DNA of 5,798 bases from the NCBI GenBank assembly GCA_943327025.2, contig CALPVO020000169.1, positions 1 through 5,798 of the forward strand, read 5' to 3'. The notes under the pieces are model-generated. The model was not told the DNA's origin. It searched no databases and saw nothing but the letters and a program-made list of their open reading frames with translations. Origin of the DNA: Janthinobacterium lividum (GTDB taxonomy: Bacteria; Pseudomonadota; Gammaproteobacteria; Steroidobacterales; Steroidobacteraceae). The translations under genes were made by a program, and so were the position numbers. This document shows positions 1-5,798 of the stretch, one piece after another; position 1 is the first letter of the stretch, and each line of letters opens with the position of its first letter.

Positions 1-839
<839 letters not shown>

Positions 840-925
840 AATAAGAGCTAAATCACAAGCCCCGTGAACTCTGACAAAAACTTTCGTTTCTACCTTTCGT
901 TTCGGTTACTTGGTTCTCGACATAT

Positions 926-939
926 CAATGGCGCCATTG
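926..939 (-). repeat. perfect 14-bp palindrome in rRNA leader
   Basis: CAATGGCGCCATTG is its own reverse complement. The neighbouring bases add a second GGCGCC copy (930-935 and 939-944, three bases apart), so two alternative short hairpins are possible. It lies between boxC and the 16S 5' end and is probably a leader stem-loop. No T-run follows it, so it is not an intrinsic terminator. Confidence 0.6.
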
Positions 940-950
940 GCGCCTGTATG

Positions 951-968
951 CGAGTCCCCACACAAATT
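951..968 (-). promoter_or_regulatory. boxC-like conserved rRNA leader element
   Basis: The minus strand reads AATTTGTGTGGGGACTCG, very close to the segment AATCTGTGTGGGCACTCG that follows boxA in E. coli rrn leaders. Spacing to boxA is short, as in E. coli. It is probably part of the leader structure used in antitermination, 16S folding or processing. The identification rests on similarity to a remembered E. coli leader. Confidence 0.7.
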
Positions 969-978
969 ACCTGCCAAC

Positions 979-990
979 TTGTTAAAGAGC
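979..990 (-). promoter_or_regulatory. boxA rRNA antitermination site
   Basis: The minus strand reads GCTCTTTAACAA, matching the E. coli rrn boxA core TGCTCTTTAACA in all but its first base. In enterobacteria this RNA element binds NusB-NusE (S10) and helps RNA polymerase resist Rho termination across untranslated rRNA. Its location, about 140 nt upstream of mature 16S and downstream of both promoters, is the expected one. Confidence 0.88.
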
Positions 991-1027
991 GTGTCGTTTC
1001 AGTGCTTTCGCGACCGGCCCGACAGAG

Positions 1028-1082
1028 CAGAGAAGTATACATGAGGCTTTGTTGCCGTCAACACCTTGAAGCGAAATATTTT
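1028..1082 (-). promoter_or_regulatory. rrn promoter P2 (proximal)
   Basis: On the minus strand there is a -35 box TTGACG (1056-1061), a 16-bp spacer and a -10 box TATACT (1034-1039). The predicted start is a G near 1028. An AT-rich tract (1074-1082) sits at about -47 to -54, in the usual window for an UP element. The discriminator is pyrimidine-rich (TCTCT), less GC-rich than that of P1. It lies about 190 bp upstream of mature 16S, and boxA lies just downstream of its start. By position this is the analogue of E. coli rrn P2. It is inferred from sequence only. Confidence 0.82.
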
Positions 1083-1156
1083 CGACTTTCTTGGTGCCCG
1101 GTGGATGCTCTGCAGCCCCGCCGGTGTTCCCCCTAAAGCTGCTAGGCCTTCAGGAG

Positions 1157-1217
1157 GACGCGCAGTATAGCGAGAGAAAGACGCCTGTCAAACAACTCTG
1201 CAATTTATTTTTGCAAT
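1157..1217 (-). promoter_or_regulatory. rrn promoter P1 (distal) with UP element inside tyrS
   Basis: On the minus strand there is a consensus -35 TTGACA (1186-1191), a 16-bp spacer and a -10 TATACT (1164-1169), with a start near 1157. The bases after the -10 are GCGCGT, the kind of GC-rich discriminator linked to ppGpp/DksA control of rRNA promoters. The AT-rich tract at 1201-1217 falls at about -44 to -60, the UP-element position bound by the RNA polymerase alpha subunit. The -35 box contains the tyrS stop codon (1188-1190), and the UP element is made of the last tyrS sense codons. The 16-bp spacer and -10 match those of P2. Confidence 0.85.
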
Positions 1218-2393
1218 GCCGCGCTTTCCCACCTGCAGCAAATACGTTTCGCCCGGGAAAAATAGGGTTTCCGGCGTATTCACGCGTTCGCCCCCCACCC
1301 GCACGGCGCCCTGCTTGAGCAGGCGCATCGCCTCGGTAGTGGACGGGGCGAGACCCGCCTCCTTCATCACCCAGGCCAACTTCGCACCGGCCGCAGCCAC
1401 GGGCAACTGCACCTCCGGAATCTCCTCCGGCAGAGCCCCCTTGGAGAAGCGCGCTATGAACGCGTCGCGGGCCGCTTCACCCGCTCCTGCGCCATGGAAA
1501 CGGCTGACGATTTCGACGCCCAGTTCGAATTTCACGTCACGGGGGTTGCGCCCACTGGCCACAGCTTCCCGCAATGCAGCAATTTCCGCGGTACTGCGGA
1601 AGCTCAGCAGGTCGAAATAGCGCCACATCAGCGTGTCGCTAATGCTCATGAGCTTGCCGAACATGTCCTCGGGTGGCTCGGCAATACCAATGTAGTTGCC
1701 GAGGCTCTTGGACATCTTGTTCACGCCGTCCAGGCCTTCCAGCAGCGGCATCGTCAGCACCACCTGCGGTTCCTGGCCGTGCGCTTCCTGCAGCGTGCGG
1801 CCCACCAGCAGGTTGAACTTCTGGTCCGTGCCGCCCAGTTCCACGTCGCTGCGCAGCGCCACGCTGTCGTAGCCCTGCACCAATGGGTACAGGAATTCGT
1901 GGATGGCAATGGGCTGCCCGCCCTTGTAGCGTTTGGCGAAATCGTCGCGCTCGAGCATGCGGGCCACGGTGTATTGGGCCGCCAGCGCAATGAGCCCCGC
2001 CGTTCCCAGCGCATTCATCCAAGTGCTGTTGAAGGCGATGGTGGTCTTGGCCGGGTCCAGAATCTTGAAGATCTGCGTCTGGTAGGTCTGTGCGTTGGCA
2101 GCCACTTCCTCGGGCGTTAGCCGCGGGCGGGTGGCGCTTTTGCCGGTCGGGTCGCCAATCAGGCCAGTGAAGTCGCCAATCAGGAACGTGACTTCGTGCC
2201 CCAACTGCTGAAACTGCCGCAGCTTGTTGATGAGCACGGTGTGGCCGAGGTGCAGGTCGGGCGCGGTGGGGTCGAAGCCGGCTTTGATGCGCAGGGGCAC
2301 GCCGCGCCCCAGCTTCTTCAGCAGTTCGGCTTCGGGGAGAATTTCCTGCGCCCCACGGCGCAGTTCAATCATCTGTTCGGCAACGGGCAACAT
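1188..2393 (-). CDS. tyrS: tyrosyl-tRNA synthetase (TyrZ-type)
   Basis: This class Ic aminoacyl-tRNA synthetase charges tRNA-Tyr with tyrosine using ATP in the cytoplasm. The 401-residue product has the HIGH-type motif HLGH at 48-51 in the context DLHLGHT, the tyrosine/adenylate-site segment GGTDQKFN at 187-194, the KMSKS loop at 226-230 and a C-terminal S4-like RNA-binding domain at about 337-396. The length and the DLHLGHT context fit the TyrZ branch (about 400 residues), not the 424-residue E. coli TyrS. The ATG start is supported by a GAGGA ribosome-binding site (2403-2407) 9 nt upstream and by alignment of the N-terminus with the family. The gene runs head-to-tail into the rrn operon. 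Its last codons use AAA, ATA, AAT and AGA, unlike the GC-rich usage elsewhere, apparently because they double as the rrn P1 UP element. The gene is intact. Confidence 0.97.
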   Translation of the reverse strand: MLPVAEQMIELRRGAQEILPEAELLKKLGRGVPLRIKAGFDPTAPDLHLGHTVLINKLRQFQQLGHEVTFLIGDFTGLIGDPTGKSATRPRLTPEEVAANAQTYQTQIFKILDPAKTTIAFNSTWMNALGTAGLIALAAQYTVARMLERDDFAKRYKGGQPIAIHEFLYPLVQGYDSVALRSDVELGGTDQKFNLLVGRTLQEAHGQEPQVVLTMPLLEGLDGVNKMSKSLGNYIGIAEPPEDMFGKLMSISDTLMWRYFDLLSFRSTAEIAALREAVASGRNPRDVKFELGVEIVSRFHGAGAGEAARDAFIARFSKGALPEEIPEVQLPVAAAGAKLAWVMKEAGLAPSTTEAMRLLKQGAVRVGGERVNTPETLFFPGETYLLQVGKRGIAKINCRVV

Positions 2394-2402
2394 CGGCGTT
2401 AG

Positions 2403-2407
2403 TCCTC
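2403..2407 (-). promoter_or_regulatory. tyrS ribosome-binding site
   Basis: GAGGA on the minus strand lies 9 nt before the ATG at 2391-2393. It fixes that ATG as the tyrS start. Confidence 0.75.
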
Positions 2408-2420
2408 AACAGGTTTCGCA

Positions 2421-2456
2421 GCCCTCCACTCTAGGGTGCCGCCTGCCGCCATGCAA
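2421..2456 (-). promoter_or_regulatory. candidate tyrS promoter
   Basis: On the minus strand there is TTGCAT (2451-2456), a 17-bp spacer and TAGAGT (2428-2433). This would start transcription near 2421 and give a leader of about 28 nt that contains the GAGGA ribosome-binding site. The boxes are partial sigma-70 matches, common in GC-rich gammaproteobacteria. No T-box or attenuator structure is visible in so short a leader. Confidence 0.5.
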
Positions 2457-2497
2457 ACCACCGCCACCGCCCCGCGCCCTGCAACCCGCTGATTCAA

Positions 2498-2516
2498 CGG
2501 GTCTTTGTCGGGTCTT
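2498..2516 (+). repeat. direct repeat of CGGGTCTT in the divergent promoter region
   Basis: CGGGTCTT occurs at 2498-2505 and again at 2509-2516, an 11-bp period that puts both copies on the same face of the helix. The first copy is also the right arm of a short inverted repeat (ACCCG 2484-2488 with CGGGT 2498-2502). It could be a transcription-factor site between the divergent tyrS and M23 genes, but no known motif is recognised and chance is possible. Confidence 0.35.
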
Positions 2517-2555
2517 CGCAGGCCGGACCCATTCCGCAGTTTCGGCAATTTCAGG

Positions 2556-2584
2556 TTGACCGGGGGGCAGCGCACCGATACTTT
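2556..2584 (+). promoter_or_regulatory. candidate promoter of the M23 peptidase-anmK genes
   Basis: TTGACC (2556-2561) is followed by GATACT (2577-2582, 15-bp spacer) or TACTTT (2579-2584, 17-bp spacer). Either would start transcription a few bases before 2595 and leave a leader of roughly 30 nt before the ATG at 2619. The -35 is good and the -10 is weak. A start here would exclude the upstream TTG codon at 2505 as a translation start. Confidence 0.4.
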
Positions 2585-2618
2585 GCGCTGTTGCTGTAAC
2601 TATATAAGGCTTCAGGGG

Positions 2619-4121
2619 ATGCTCGGGCTGCGTGAACCACTGCCCAACGCCATTGCCGACGCGCTCGCGCTGGAAAGTGCGGACGACGGGCAGCCTTTGC
2701 CCGCGTACGTCGACGGCGAAGACGCCGAAGAGAACCATCTCGACGACGCCGTAGCCTCTCACTTCGGTGCCAGTTGGGGCGCTGTCATCAGCCCGCCCCG
2801 CCGCAGGCTGCGTATGCGCCTGCTACCGCAGCGCAACCCCACACGCCGTCTCGGTCTGTTGGGCGCCGCGCTGGCCTGCGCCATCGTGGCCGCCTGGGGC
2901 TACTACGACACCACCGGACACCTCGGGCCCTTCCTGAACGATGAAGCCGTCATGGCAGGCGATGCCGACAGCGCCAGCGCGCAGTTGGCCGGCGCCGCCG
3001 GCGCAGCGCTGAAGCCGCTCGGCTCGGCGGTGCAAGTCATTGTCGGCCGCAACGACACGCTGGAAAGCATCTTCCGACGCGTGAAGCTTTCGGTGACGGA
3101 CCTGGCGCAGCTGCGTGACCTGCCCGGCATTCGCGCCAGCCTCGACCGTCTCCGTCCCGGCGACGTCATTACGCTGCGGCATGTGAACGGCGAACTGCTC
3201 TCGCTCAGCCGTCGCGTCAGTGAAACGCAGTTGCTGTCCGTGGGCCGCACCAACCCGGAAGCAGACTTCCAGGCGAAAGTGCTGGAAACCCCGCTGGAAG
3301 TGCGTCAAGGCGCGGTGCGTGGGCGCATTCAGTCTTCGCTGTTCGAAGCAGTAGATGCGGCCGGCGCCTCCGATGCCGTAGCCGTGCAGTTGGCCGAACT
3401 GTTCCGTTACGACGTCGACTTCTCACAAGAACTGCAGCGCGGCGACGAGTTCACGCTTATTGCCGAACGGCTTTACCGCGACGGCAAGTTCCTGCGCTAT
3501 GGCGACATCGTCGCGGCGGAATTCACCAACGCCGGCACCACTTACCGCGCCGTGCGCTATACCGCTGCCAATGGCACCACCGAGTACTACACGCCGGAAG
3601 GCAAGAGCCTGCGCAAGGCTTTCCTGCGTTCGCCCCTGCCGTTCTCGCGCGTCAGCAGCGGCTTCGGCATGCGCTGGCACCCAGTGCTGAACCGCATGCG
3701 CGCCCACAAGGGCATCGACTACGCCGCGCCCACCGGCACCTCGGTCCGCGCCTCGGGCGCCGGGCGCGTCAGCTTCCGCGGCGTGAAGGGCGGCTACGGC
3801 AACGTCATCGTTTTGCGCCATGGCAATGGCGTGGAAACGGTTTACGGCCATTTGTCGCGCTTCGCCAAGGGCCTGTTCGTGGGCAAGGTGGTGAAGCAGG
3901 GCGATGTCATTGGCGCTGTCGGCATGACTGGCACCGCCACCGGCCCGCACCTGCACTACGAATACCGCGTCCGCGGCGTTCACCAGAACCCGGCCAAGCT
4001 GAAGACGGTGGACAGCCCGCCCATTCCGGCGCGCCAGCGTCAGGATTTCCTCCAGCGCACGGCGCCGCTGCTGGCCGAACTGGCCACGGCGAAAGCCGGC
4101 ACCGCCGCCGTTGCCGAATAA
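2619..4121 (+). CDS. M23 family cell-wall endopeptidase (MepM/OapA-like)
   Basis: This is a predicted zinc peptidoglycan endopeptidase that cleaves peptide cross-links in the periplasm. Counted from the ATG at 2619 it has 500 residues: an acidic N-terminal segment (1-60), a basic stretch and a single membrane segment at about 78-95 (type II anchor), a LysM/OapA-like wall-binding region (137-207), an OapA/Csd3-like second domain (about 225-335) and the catalytic M23/LytM domain (about 340-460). The LytM motifs are complete: HKGID (H363, D367), YGH (H411) and HLH (H444, H446). These supply the zinc ligands and catalytic histidines. The frame is open back to a TTG at 2505, but the ATG at 2619 follows AAGG at 9 nt and lies downstream of a candidate promoter. 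A later ATG (2814) would start just before the membrane segment. The gene ends 6 bp before anmK. E. coli MepM and Vibrio ShyA are related enzymes. The exact cross-link specificity is inferred. Confidence 0.92.
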   Translation: MLGLREPLPNAIADALALESADDGQPLPAYVDGEDAEENHLDDAVASHFGASWGAVISPPRRRLRMRLLPQRNPTRRLGLLGAALACAIVAAWGYYDTTGHLGPFLNDEAVMAGDADSASAQLAGAAGAALKPLGSAVQVIVGRNDTLESIFRRVKLSVTDLAQLRDLPGIRASLDRLRPGDVITLRHVNGELLSLSRRVSETQLLSVGRTNPEADFQAKVLETPLEVRQGAVRGRIQSSLFEAVDAAGASDAVAVQLAELFRYDVDFSQELQRGDEFTLIAERLYRDGKFLRYGDIVAAEFTNAGTTYRAVRYTAANGTTEYYTPEGKSLRKAFLRSPLPFSRVSSGFGMRWHPVLNRMRAHKGIDYAAPTGTSVRASGAGRVSFRGVKGGYGNVIVLRHGNGVETVYGHLSRFAKGLFVGKVVKQGDVIGAVGMTGTATGPHLHYEYRVRGVHQNPAKLKTVDSPPIPARQRQDFLQRTAPLLAELATAKAGTAAVAE

Positions 4122-4127
4122 GGCTGC

Positions 4128-5291
4128 GTGGGCGCCCTCTTTACTGGGCTTATGTCCGGCACCAGCCTCGACGGCGTCGATGCCGTGGTGCTGGATTTCG
4201 ATGAGGGCGGCCTCGAGCTCGTCGGTTCGCTGCACACCCCCTACCCGCCTGCGCTGCGCGCGGCGCTGCTGGAAGTGCTGGCCCGCGGCGAAGCGCGGCT
4301 GGAAACGCTGGGGCAGCTCGATGTGCAGCTGGCCGACATCTACGCCGCCGCCTGCCATGGTGTGTGGCAAGCCTGCGGGGTTCGCGCCGAGGACATCGCC
4401 GCCGTGGGCTGCCACGGCCAAACGCTGTGGCATGCGCCGCAGGGCCCGCACCCTTTCACTTGGCAGTTGGGCGATGCGCACCGCTTGGCGGAGCTGACGG
4501 GCGTTACCGTGGTGGCCGATTTCCGCCGCCGTGATGTCGCCGCCGGTGGCCAAGGCGCGCCGCTGGTGCCGGCTTTTCATGCCGACGTGTTCCGGAGCGA
4601 AGACGAACACCGGCTCCTGCTGAACCTCGGTGGCATCGCGAATATCACTTGGCTGCCCACGGAAGGCGACGTGCTGGGCTTCGACACCGGCCCCGCGAAC
4701 GGCTTGCTGGACGCTTGGTGCCAGGAAGTGCGCGGCGAGCCCTACGACGCCAACGGCCAATGGGCAGCCAGCGGCGAAGTGCTGCCGGCGCTGCTGGAAA
4801 AGCTGCTGGCGGAGCCGTGGCTGGCGCAGCCCCCGCCGCGTAGCACCGGCCGTGAACTGTTCAACCTGCGCTGGCTGCGGCGCGTGGCCGGCGACTTGCT
4901 GGCCAACGCAAACCCCGCCGATGTGCAAGCCACGCTCGCCGAATACACCGCTGCCACCGTGGCCGACGCGCTGCGCTTCCTGCCCGCCGCCCCGCAACGC
5001 GTGCTGGTGTGTGGCGGGGGCAGTTTCAATGGGCACTTGCTGGGGCGCTTGGCCGCCAGAATCGCGGCCAGCATGTCGGCAGATACCGCGCATACCGGCA
5101 ACCCAGGCCATGGCCCTGCTGCGACACCCCCCGTGGAAAGCACCGCCGACCACGGCTTGGACCCCATGCAAGTGGAAGCGGCCGCCTTTGCCTGGCTGGC
5201 TTGGCGCACGCTGAACGGCCTGCCCGGCAACCTGCCGGCGGTTACCGGTGCCCGCGGGGAGCGCGTGCTAGGCTGCGTCATACCGGCGTAG
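4128..5291 (+). CDS. anmK: anhydro-N-acetylmuramic acid kinase
   Basis: AnmK uses ATP and water to open 1,6-anhydro-MurNAc and make MurNAc-6-phosphate, a cytoplasmic step of peptidoglycan recycling upstream of MurQ. The 387-residue product has the phosphate-binding GLMSGTSLDGVD (7-18), GCHGQT (94-99), ADFRRRDVAAGGQGAPLVP (130-148), NLGGIANI (166-173), GFDTGPAN (184-191, whose D186 is the likely catalytic base by analogy with the Pseudomonas enzyme), CGGGSFNG (295-302) and a C-terminal LPGNLPAVTGA block (365-375). It starts with GTG. The nearest possible ribosome-binding site, AAGG (4120-4123), overlaps the M23 stop codon, leaving only a 4-nt spacer, so translation is probably coupled to the upstream gene. 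An extra glycine/proline-rich segment (about 314-334) makes it somewhat longer than the usual 365-375 residues. It sits in a variable surface region and leaves the motifs intact. Confidence 0.96.
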   Translation: MGALFTGLMSGTSLDGVDAVVLDFDEGGLELVGSLHTPYPPALRAALLEVLARGEARLETLGQLDVQLADIYAAACHGVWQACGVRAEDIAAVGCHGQTLWHAPQGPHPFTWQLGDAHRLAELTGVTVVADFRRRDVAAGGQGAPLVPAFHADVFRSEDEHRLLLNLGGIANITWLPTEGDVLGFDTGPANGLLDAWCQEVRGEPYDANGQWAASGEVLPALLEKLLAEPWLAQPPPRSTGRELFNLRWLRRVAGDLLANANPADVQATLAEYTAATVADALRFLPAAPQRVLVCGGGSFNGHLLGRLAARIAASMSADTAHTGNPGHGPAATPPVESTADHGLDPMQVEAAAFAWLAWRTLNGLPGNLPAVTGARGERVLGCVIPA

Positions 5292-5330
5292 TGAACGCCG
5301 CTGCCGCTGAATTTGCTTACCGTGCGGCCT

Positions 5331-5348
5331 GTGTAACGGAACTGTCAC
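5331..5348 (+). promoter_or_regulatory. candidate Pho-box-like element upstream of ppk1
   Basis: GTGTAAC (5331-5337), four bases, then CTGTCAC (5342-5348) match the geometry of a Pho box: two 7-mers resembling CTGTCAT, 11 bp apart. The second copy matches the consensus downstream half CTGTCA(C/T). The first differs at two of seven positions. A weak -10-like TTAAGG (5359-5364) follows at 10 bp. If this is used, the ppk1 mRNA would have almost no leader. ppk genes are PhoB-controlled in several proteobacteria, which makes the site plausible but unproven. Confidence 0.35.
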
Positions 5349-5372
5349 AGCAGGCGGCTTAAGGTTGCAAAC

Positions 5373-5798
5373 ATGACAAAGCGCAAGGCACCGGCAGCCG
5401 CACCGGGGACAGAACCCTTACCGGCAGCACCAAAACCAGCCCACGCAGTGGTACCGCCCCCGACGCCCGCACAGACGCCGGTATCGGAACCGGCATCGGT
5501 AGCGGTATCGGCACTGGTATCGGCACCGGTATTCACGCCAACACCGGCTCTCGATGCGCCACATCTCTACCTGAACCGCGAGATGGCCTTTTTGGCCTTC
5601 GACCAGCGCGTGCTGGAACTGGCCCGCGACCCGGCCGTACCACTGCTCGAGCGCGTGCGCTTCCTGTCTATCTCCTGCGGCAACCTCGACGAGTTCTACG
5701 AAATTCGCGTGGCCGGCCTGCGCCAACGTTTGGCGCATGCCGCCGGCGACGCTTCGCTGCTGGCGCAACTGGATGCCATCCGCGCCGCCACCCACGAA
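5373..5798 (+). CDS. ppk1: polyphosphate kinase 1, N-terminal part (partial)
   Basis: PPK1 reversibly transfers the ATP gamma-phosphate to long-chain polyphosphate. Only the first 142 residues are present and the frame is open at the window end. Residues 65-119 match the PPK1 N-terminal domain: [20 protein letters not shown] (65-84), then [30 protein letters not shown] (90-119). N104 in GNLDEF corresponds to the adenine-contacting Asn of the E. coli NNLDEF motif. The catalytic phospho-histidine lies beyond the window. The ATG at 5373 follows AAGG (5361-5364) at 8 nt. About 60 residues of alanine/proline/valine-rich, probably disordered sequence precede the domain, whereas E. coli PPK has only a few residues there. 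Part of this extension is encoded by a 6/12-bp tandem repeat. A later ATG at residue 71 would cut into the conserved domain and is unlikely. Confidence 0.93.
   Translation, partial: MTKRKAPAAAPGTEPLPAAPKPAHAVVPPPTPAQTPVSEPASVAVSALVSAPVFTPTPALDAPHLYLNREMAFLAFDQRVLELARDPAVPLLERVRFLSISCGNLDEFYEIRVAGLRQRLAHAAGDASLLAQLDAIRAATHE
5480..5533 (+). repeat. 6/12-bp tandem repeat in the 5' end of ppk1
   Basis: There are four adjacent 12-bp units, GGTATCGGAACC, GGCATCGGTAGC, GGTATCGGCACT and GGTATCGGCACC, followed by a decayed GGTATT. Each 12-mer is two 6-bp units of the type GGNANC. In the ppk1 frame each unit is four codons (roughly Val-Ser-Ala/Glu-Pro/Leu), so gain or loss of units keeps the frame and only changes the length of the N-terminal linker. 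Confidence 0.75.

Larger units (their letters stand above)
840..1028 (-). other. rrn operon 16S leader RNA with antitermination elements
   Basis: This is the transcribed leader between the P2 start site (about 1028) and mature 16S. It contains a boxA element (979-990) and a boxC-like element (951-968), in the same order as in E. coli rrn leaders. A GCGAAAGC motif (read on the minus strand near 1002-1014) just upstream of boxA could be a small GNRA-loop boxB-like hairpin, but the stem is weak. Between boxC and 16S lies a perfect 14-bp palindrome (926-939) that can form a compact hairpin. The leader normally pairs with the 16S trailer to make the RNase III processing stem. The trailer is outside the window, so that pairing cannot be tested here. 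No protein gene is present. Confidence 0.8.

Noticed and set aside
1092..1155. Inverted repeat GCAGC/GCTGC between the rrn promoters as a tyrS terminator
   Set aside because: The stem is only 5 bp with a loop of over 20 bases, and no T-run follows on the minus strand.
1494..2120. A 208-codon plus-strand open frame opposite tyrS
   Set aside because: It is a shadow of tyrS, with His/Gln/Val-rich low-information sequence and no recognisable domain.
2505..2618. TTG codon at 2505 as the start of the M23 peptidase
   Set aside because: There is no good ribosome-binding site, it lies upstream of the candidate promoter at 2556-2584, and the added residues look non-coding. The ATG at 2619 fits better, though the choice is not certain.
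2406..2762. A 118-codon minus-strand open frame between tyrS and the M23 gene
   Set aside because: It overlaps the divergent promoter region and the M23 5' end, is rich in Gly/Arg and resembles no known family.
3423..5171. A 582-codon open frame on the minus strand opposite the M23 and anmK genes
   Set aside because: It is antisense to two genes with complete family motifs. Its translation is a His/Gln/Ala/Gly/Arg-rich mixture without domains, typical of the open antisense frame in GC-rich coding DNA.
5292..5372. Intrinsic terminator after anmK
   Set aside because: The GC-rich bases could form weak stems, but there is no strong hairpin followed by a T-run. Read-through into ppk1 remains possible.
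5480..5533. CRISPR or other array
   Set aside because: The units are only 6/12 bp, have no spacers and lie in frame inside the ppk1 coding region.

Overview
The window comes from a GC-rich bacterial chromosome, most likely a gammaproteobacterium. The reasons are a gammaproteobacterial-looking 16S rRNA, an rRNA leader with boxA and boxC elements close to those of E. coli rrn operons, and a tyrS / M23 peptidase / anmK neighbourhood like the one I recall next to an rRNA operon in Pseudomonas. Parts of the 16S (the stretch read as a GGGGGACAACCCGGGG core and its flanks) look more like the Nevskiales/Solimonas or Xanthomonadales side, but the exact family cannot be settled by eye. All protein genes look like ordinary housekeeping genes. 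I see no mobile element, CRISPR array or defence system.

Layout. Positions 1-839 hold the 5' half of a 16S rRNA gene on the minus strand, cut by the window edge. Positions 840-1217 hold its leader and two strong tandem promoters, also on the minus strand. The upstream promoter's -35 box contains the stop codon of tyrS, and its AT-rich UP element lies inside the last codons of tyrS (1188-2393, minus). A 225-bp divergent promoter region (2394-2618) separates tyrS from a plus-strand run of three genes. These are a membrane-anchored M23 cell-wall endopeptidase of the MepM/OapA type (2619-4121), anhydro-N-acetylmuramic acid kinase anmK (4128-5291) and the start of polyphosphate kinase ppk1 (5373 to beyond the window end).

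How the genes fit together. The minus-strand half is translation machinery: tyrosyl-tRNA synthetase runs head-to-tail into the rRNA operon, with no visible terminator between them. The plus-strand half is cell-envelope growth and turnover. The M23 enzyme probably cuts peptidoglycan cross-links, and AnmK recycles the anhydro-muramic acid released by wall turnover. The two genes are only 6 bp apart and are probably translationally coupled. ppk1 follows after an 81-bp gap that holds a candidate Pho-box-like element, so it may have its own phosphate-responsive promoter.

The most interesting signals are regulatory or structural. They are the coding/promoter overlap at the tyrS 3' end, three compensated base-pair changes in 16S helix 20, the possible Pho box before ppk1, and a 6/12-bp tandem repeat that builds the N-terminal extension of the polyphosphate kinase. 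I found no convincing previously undescribed system.
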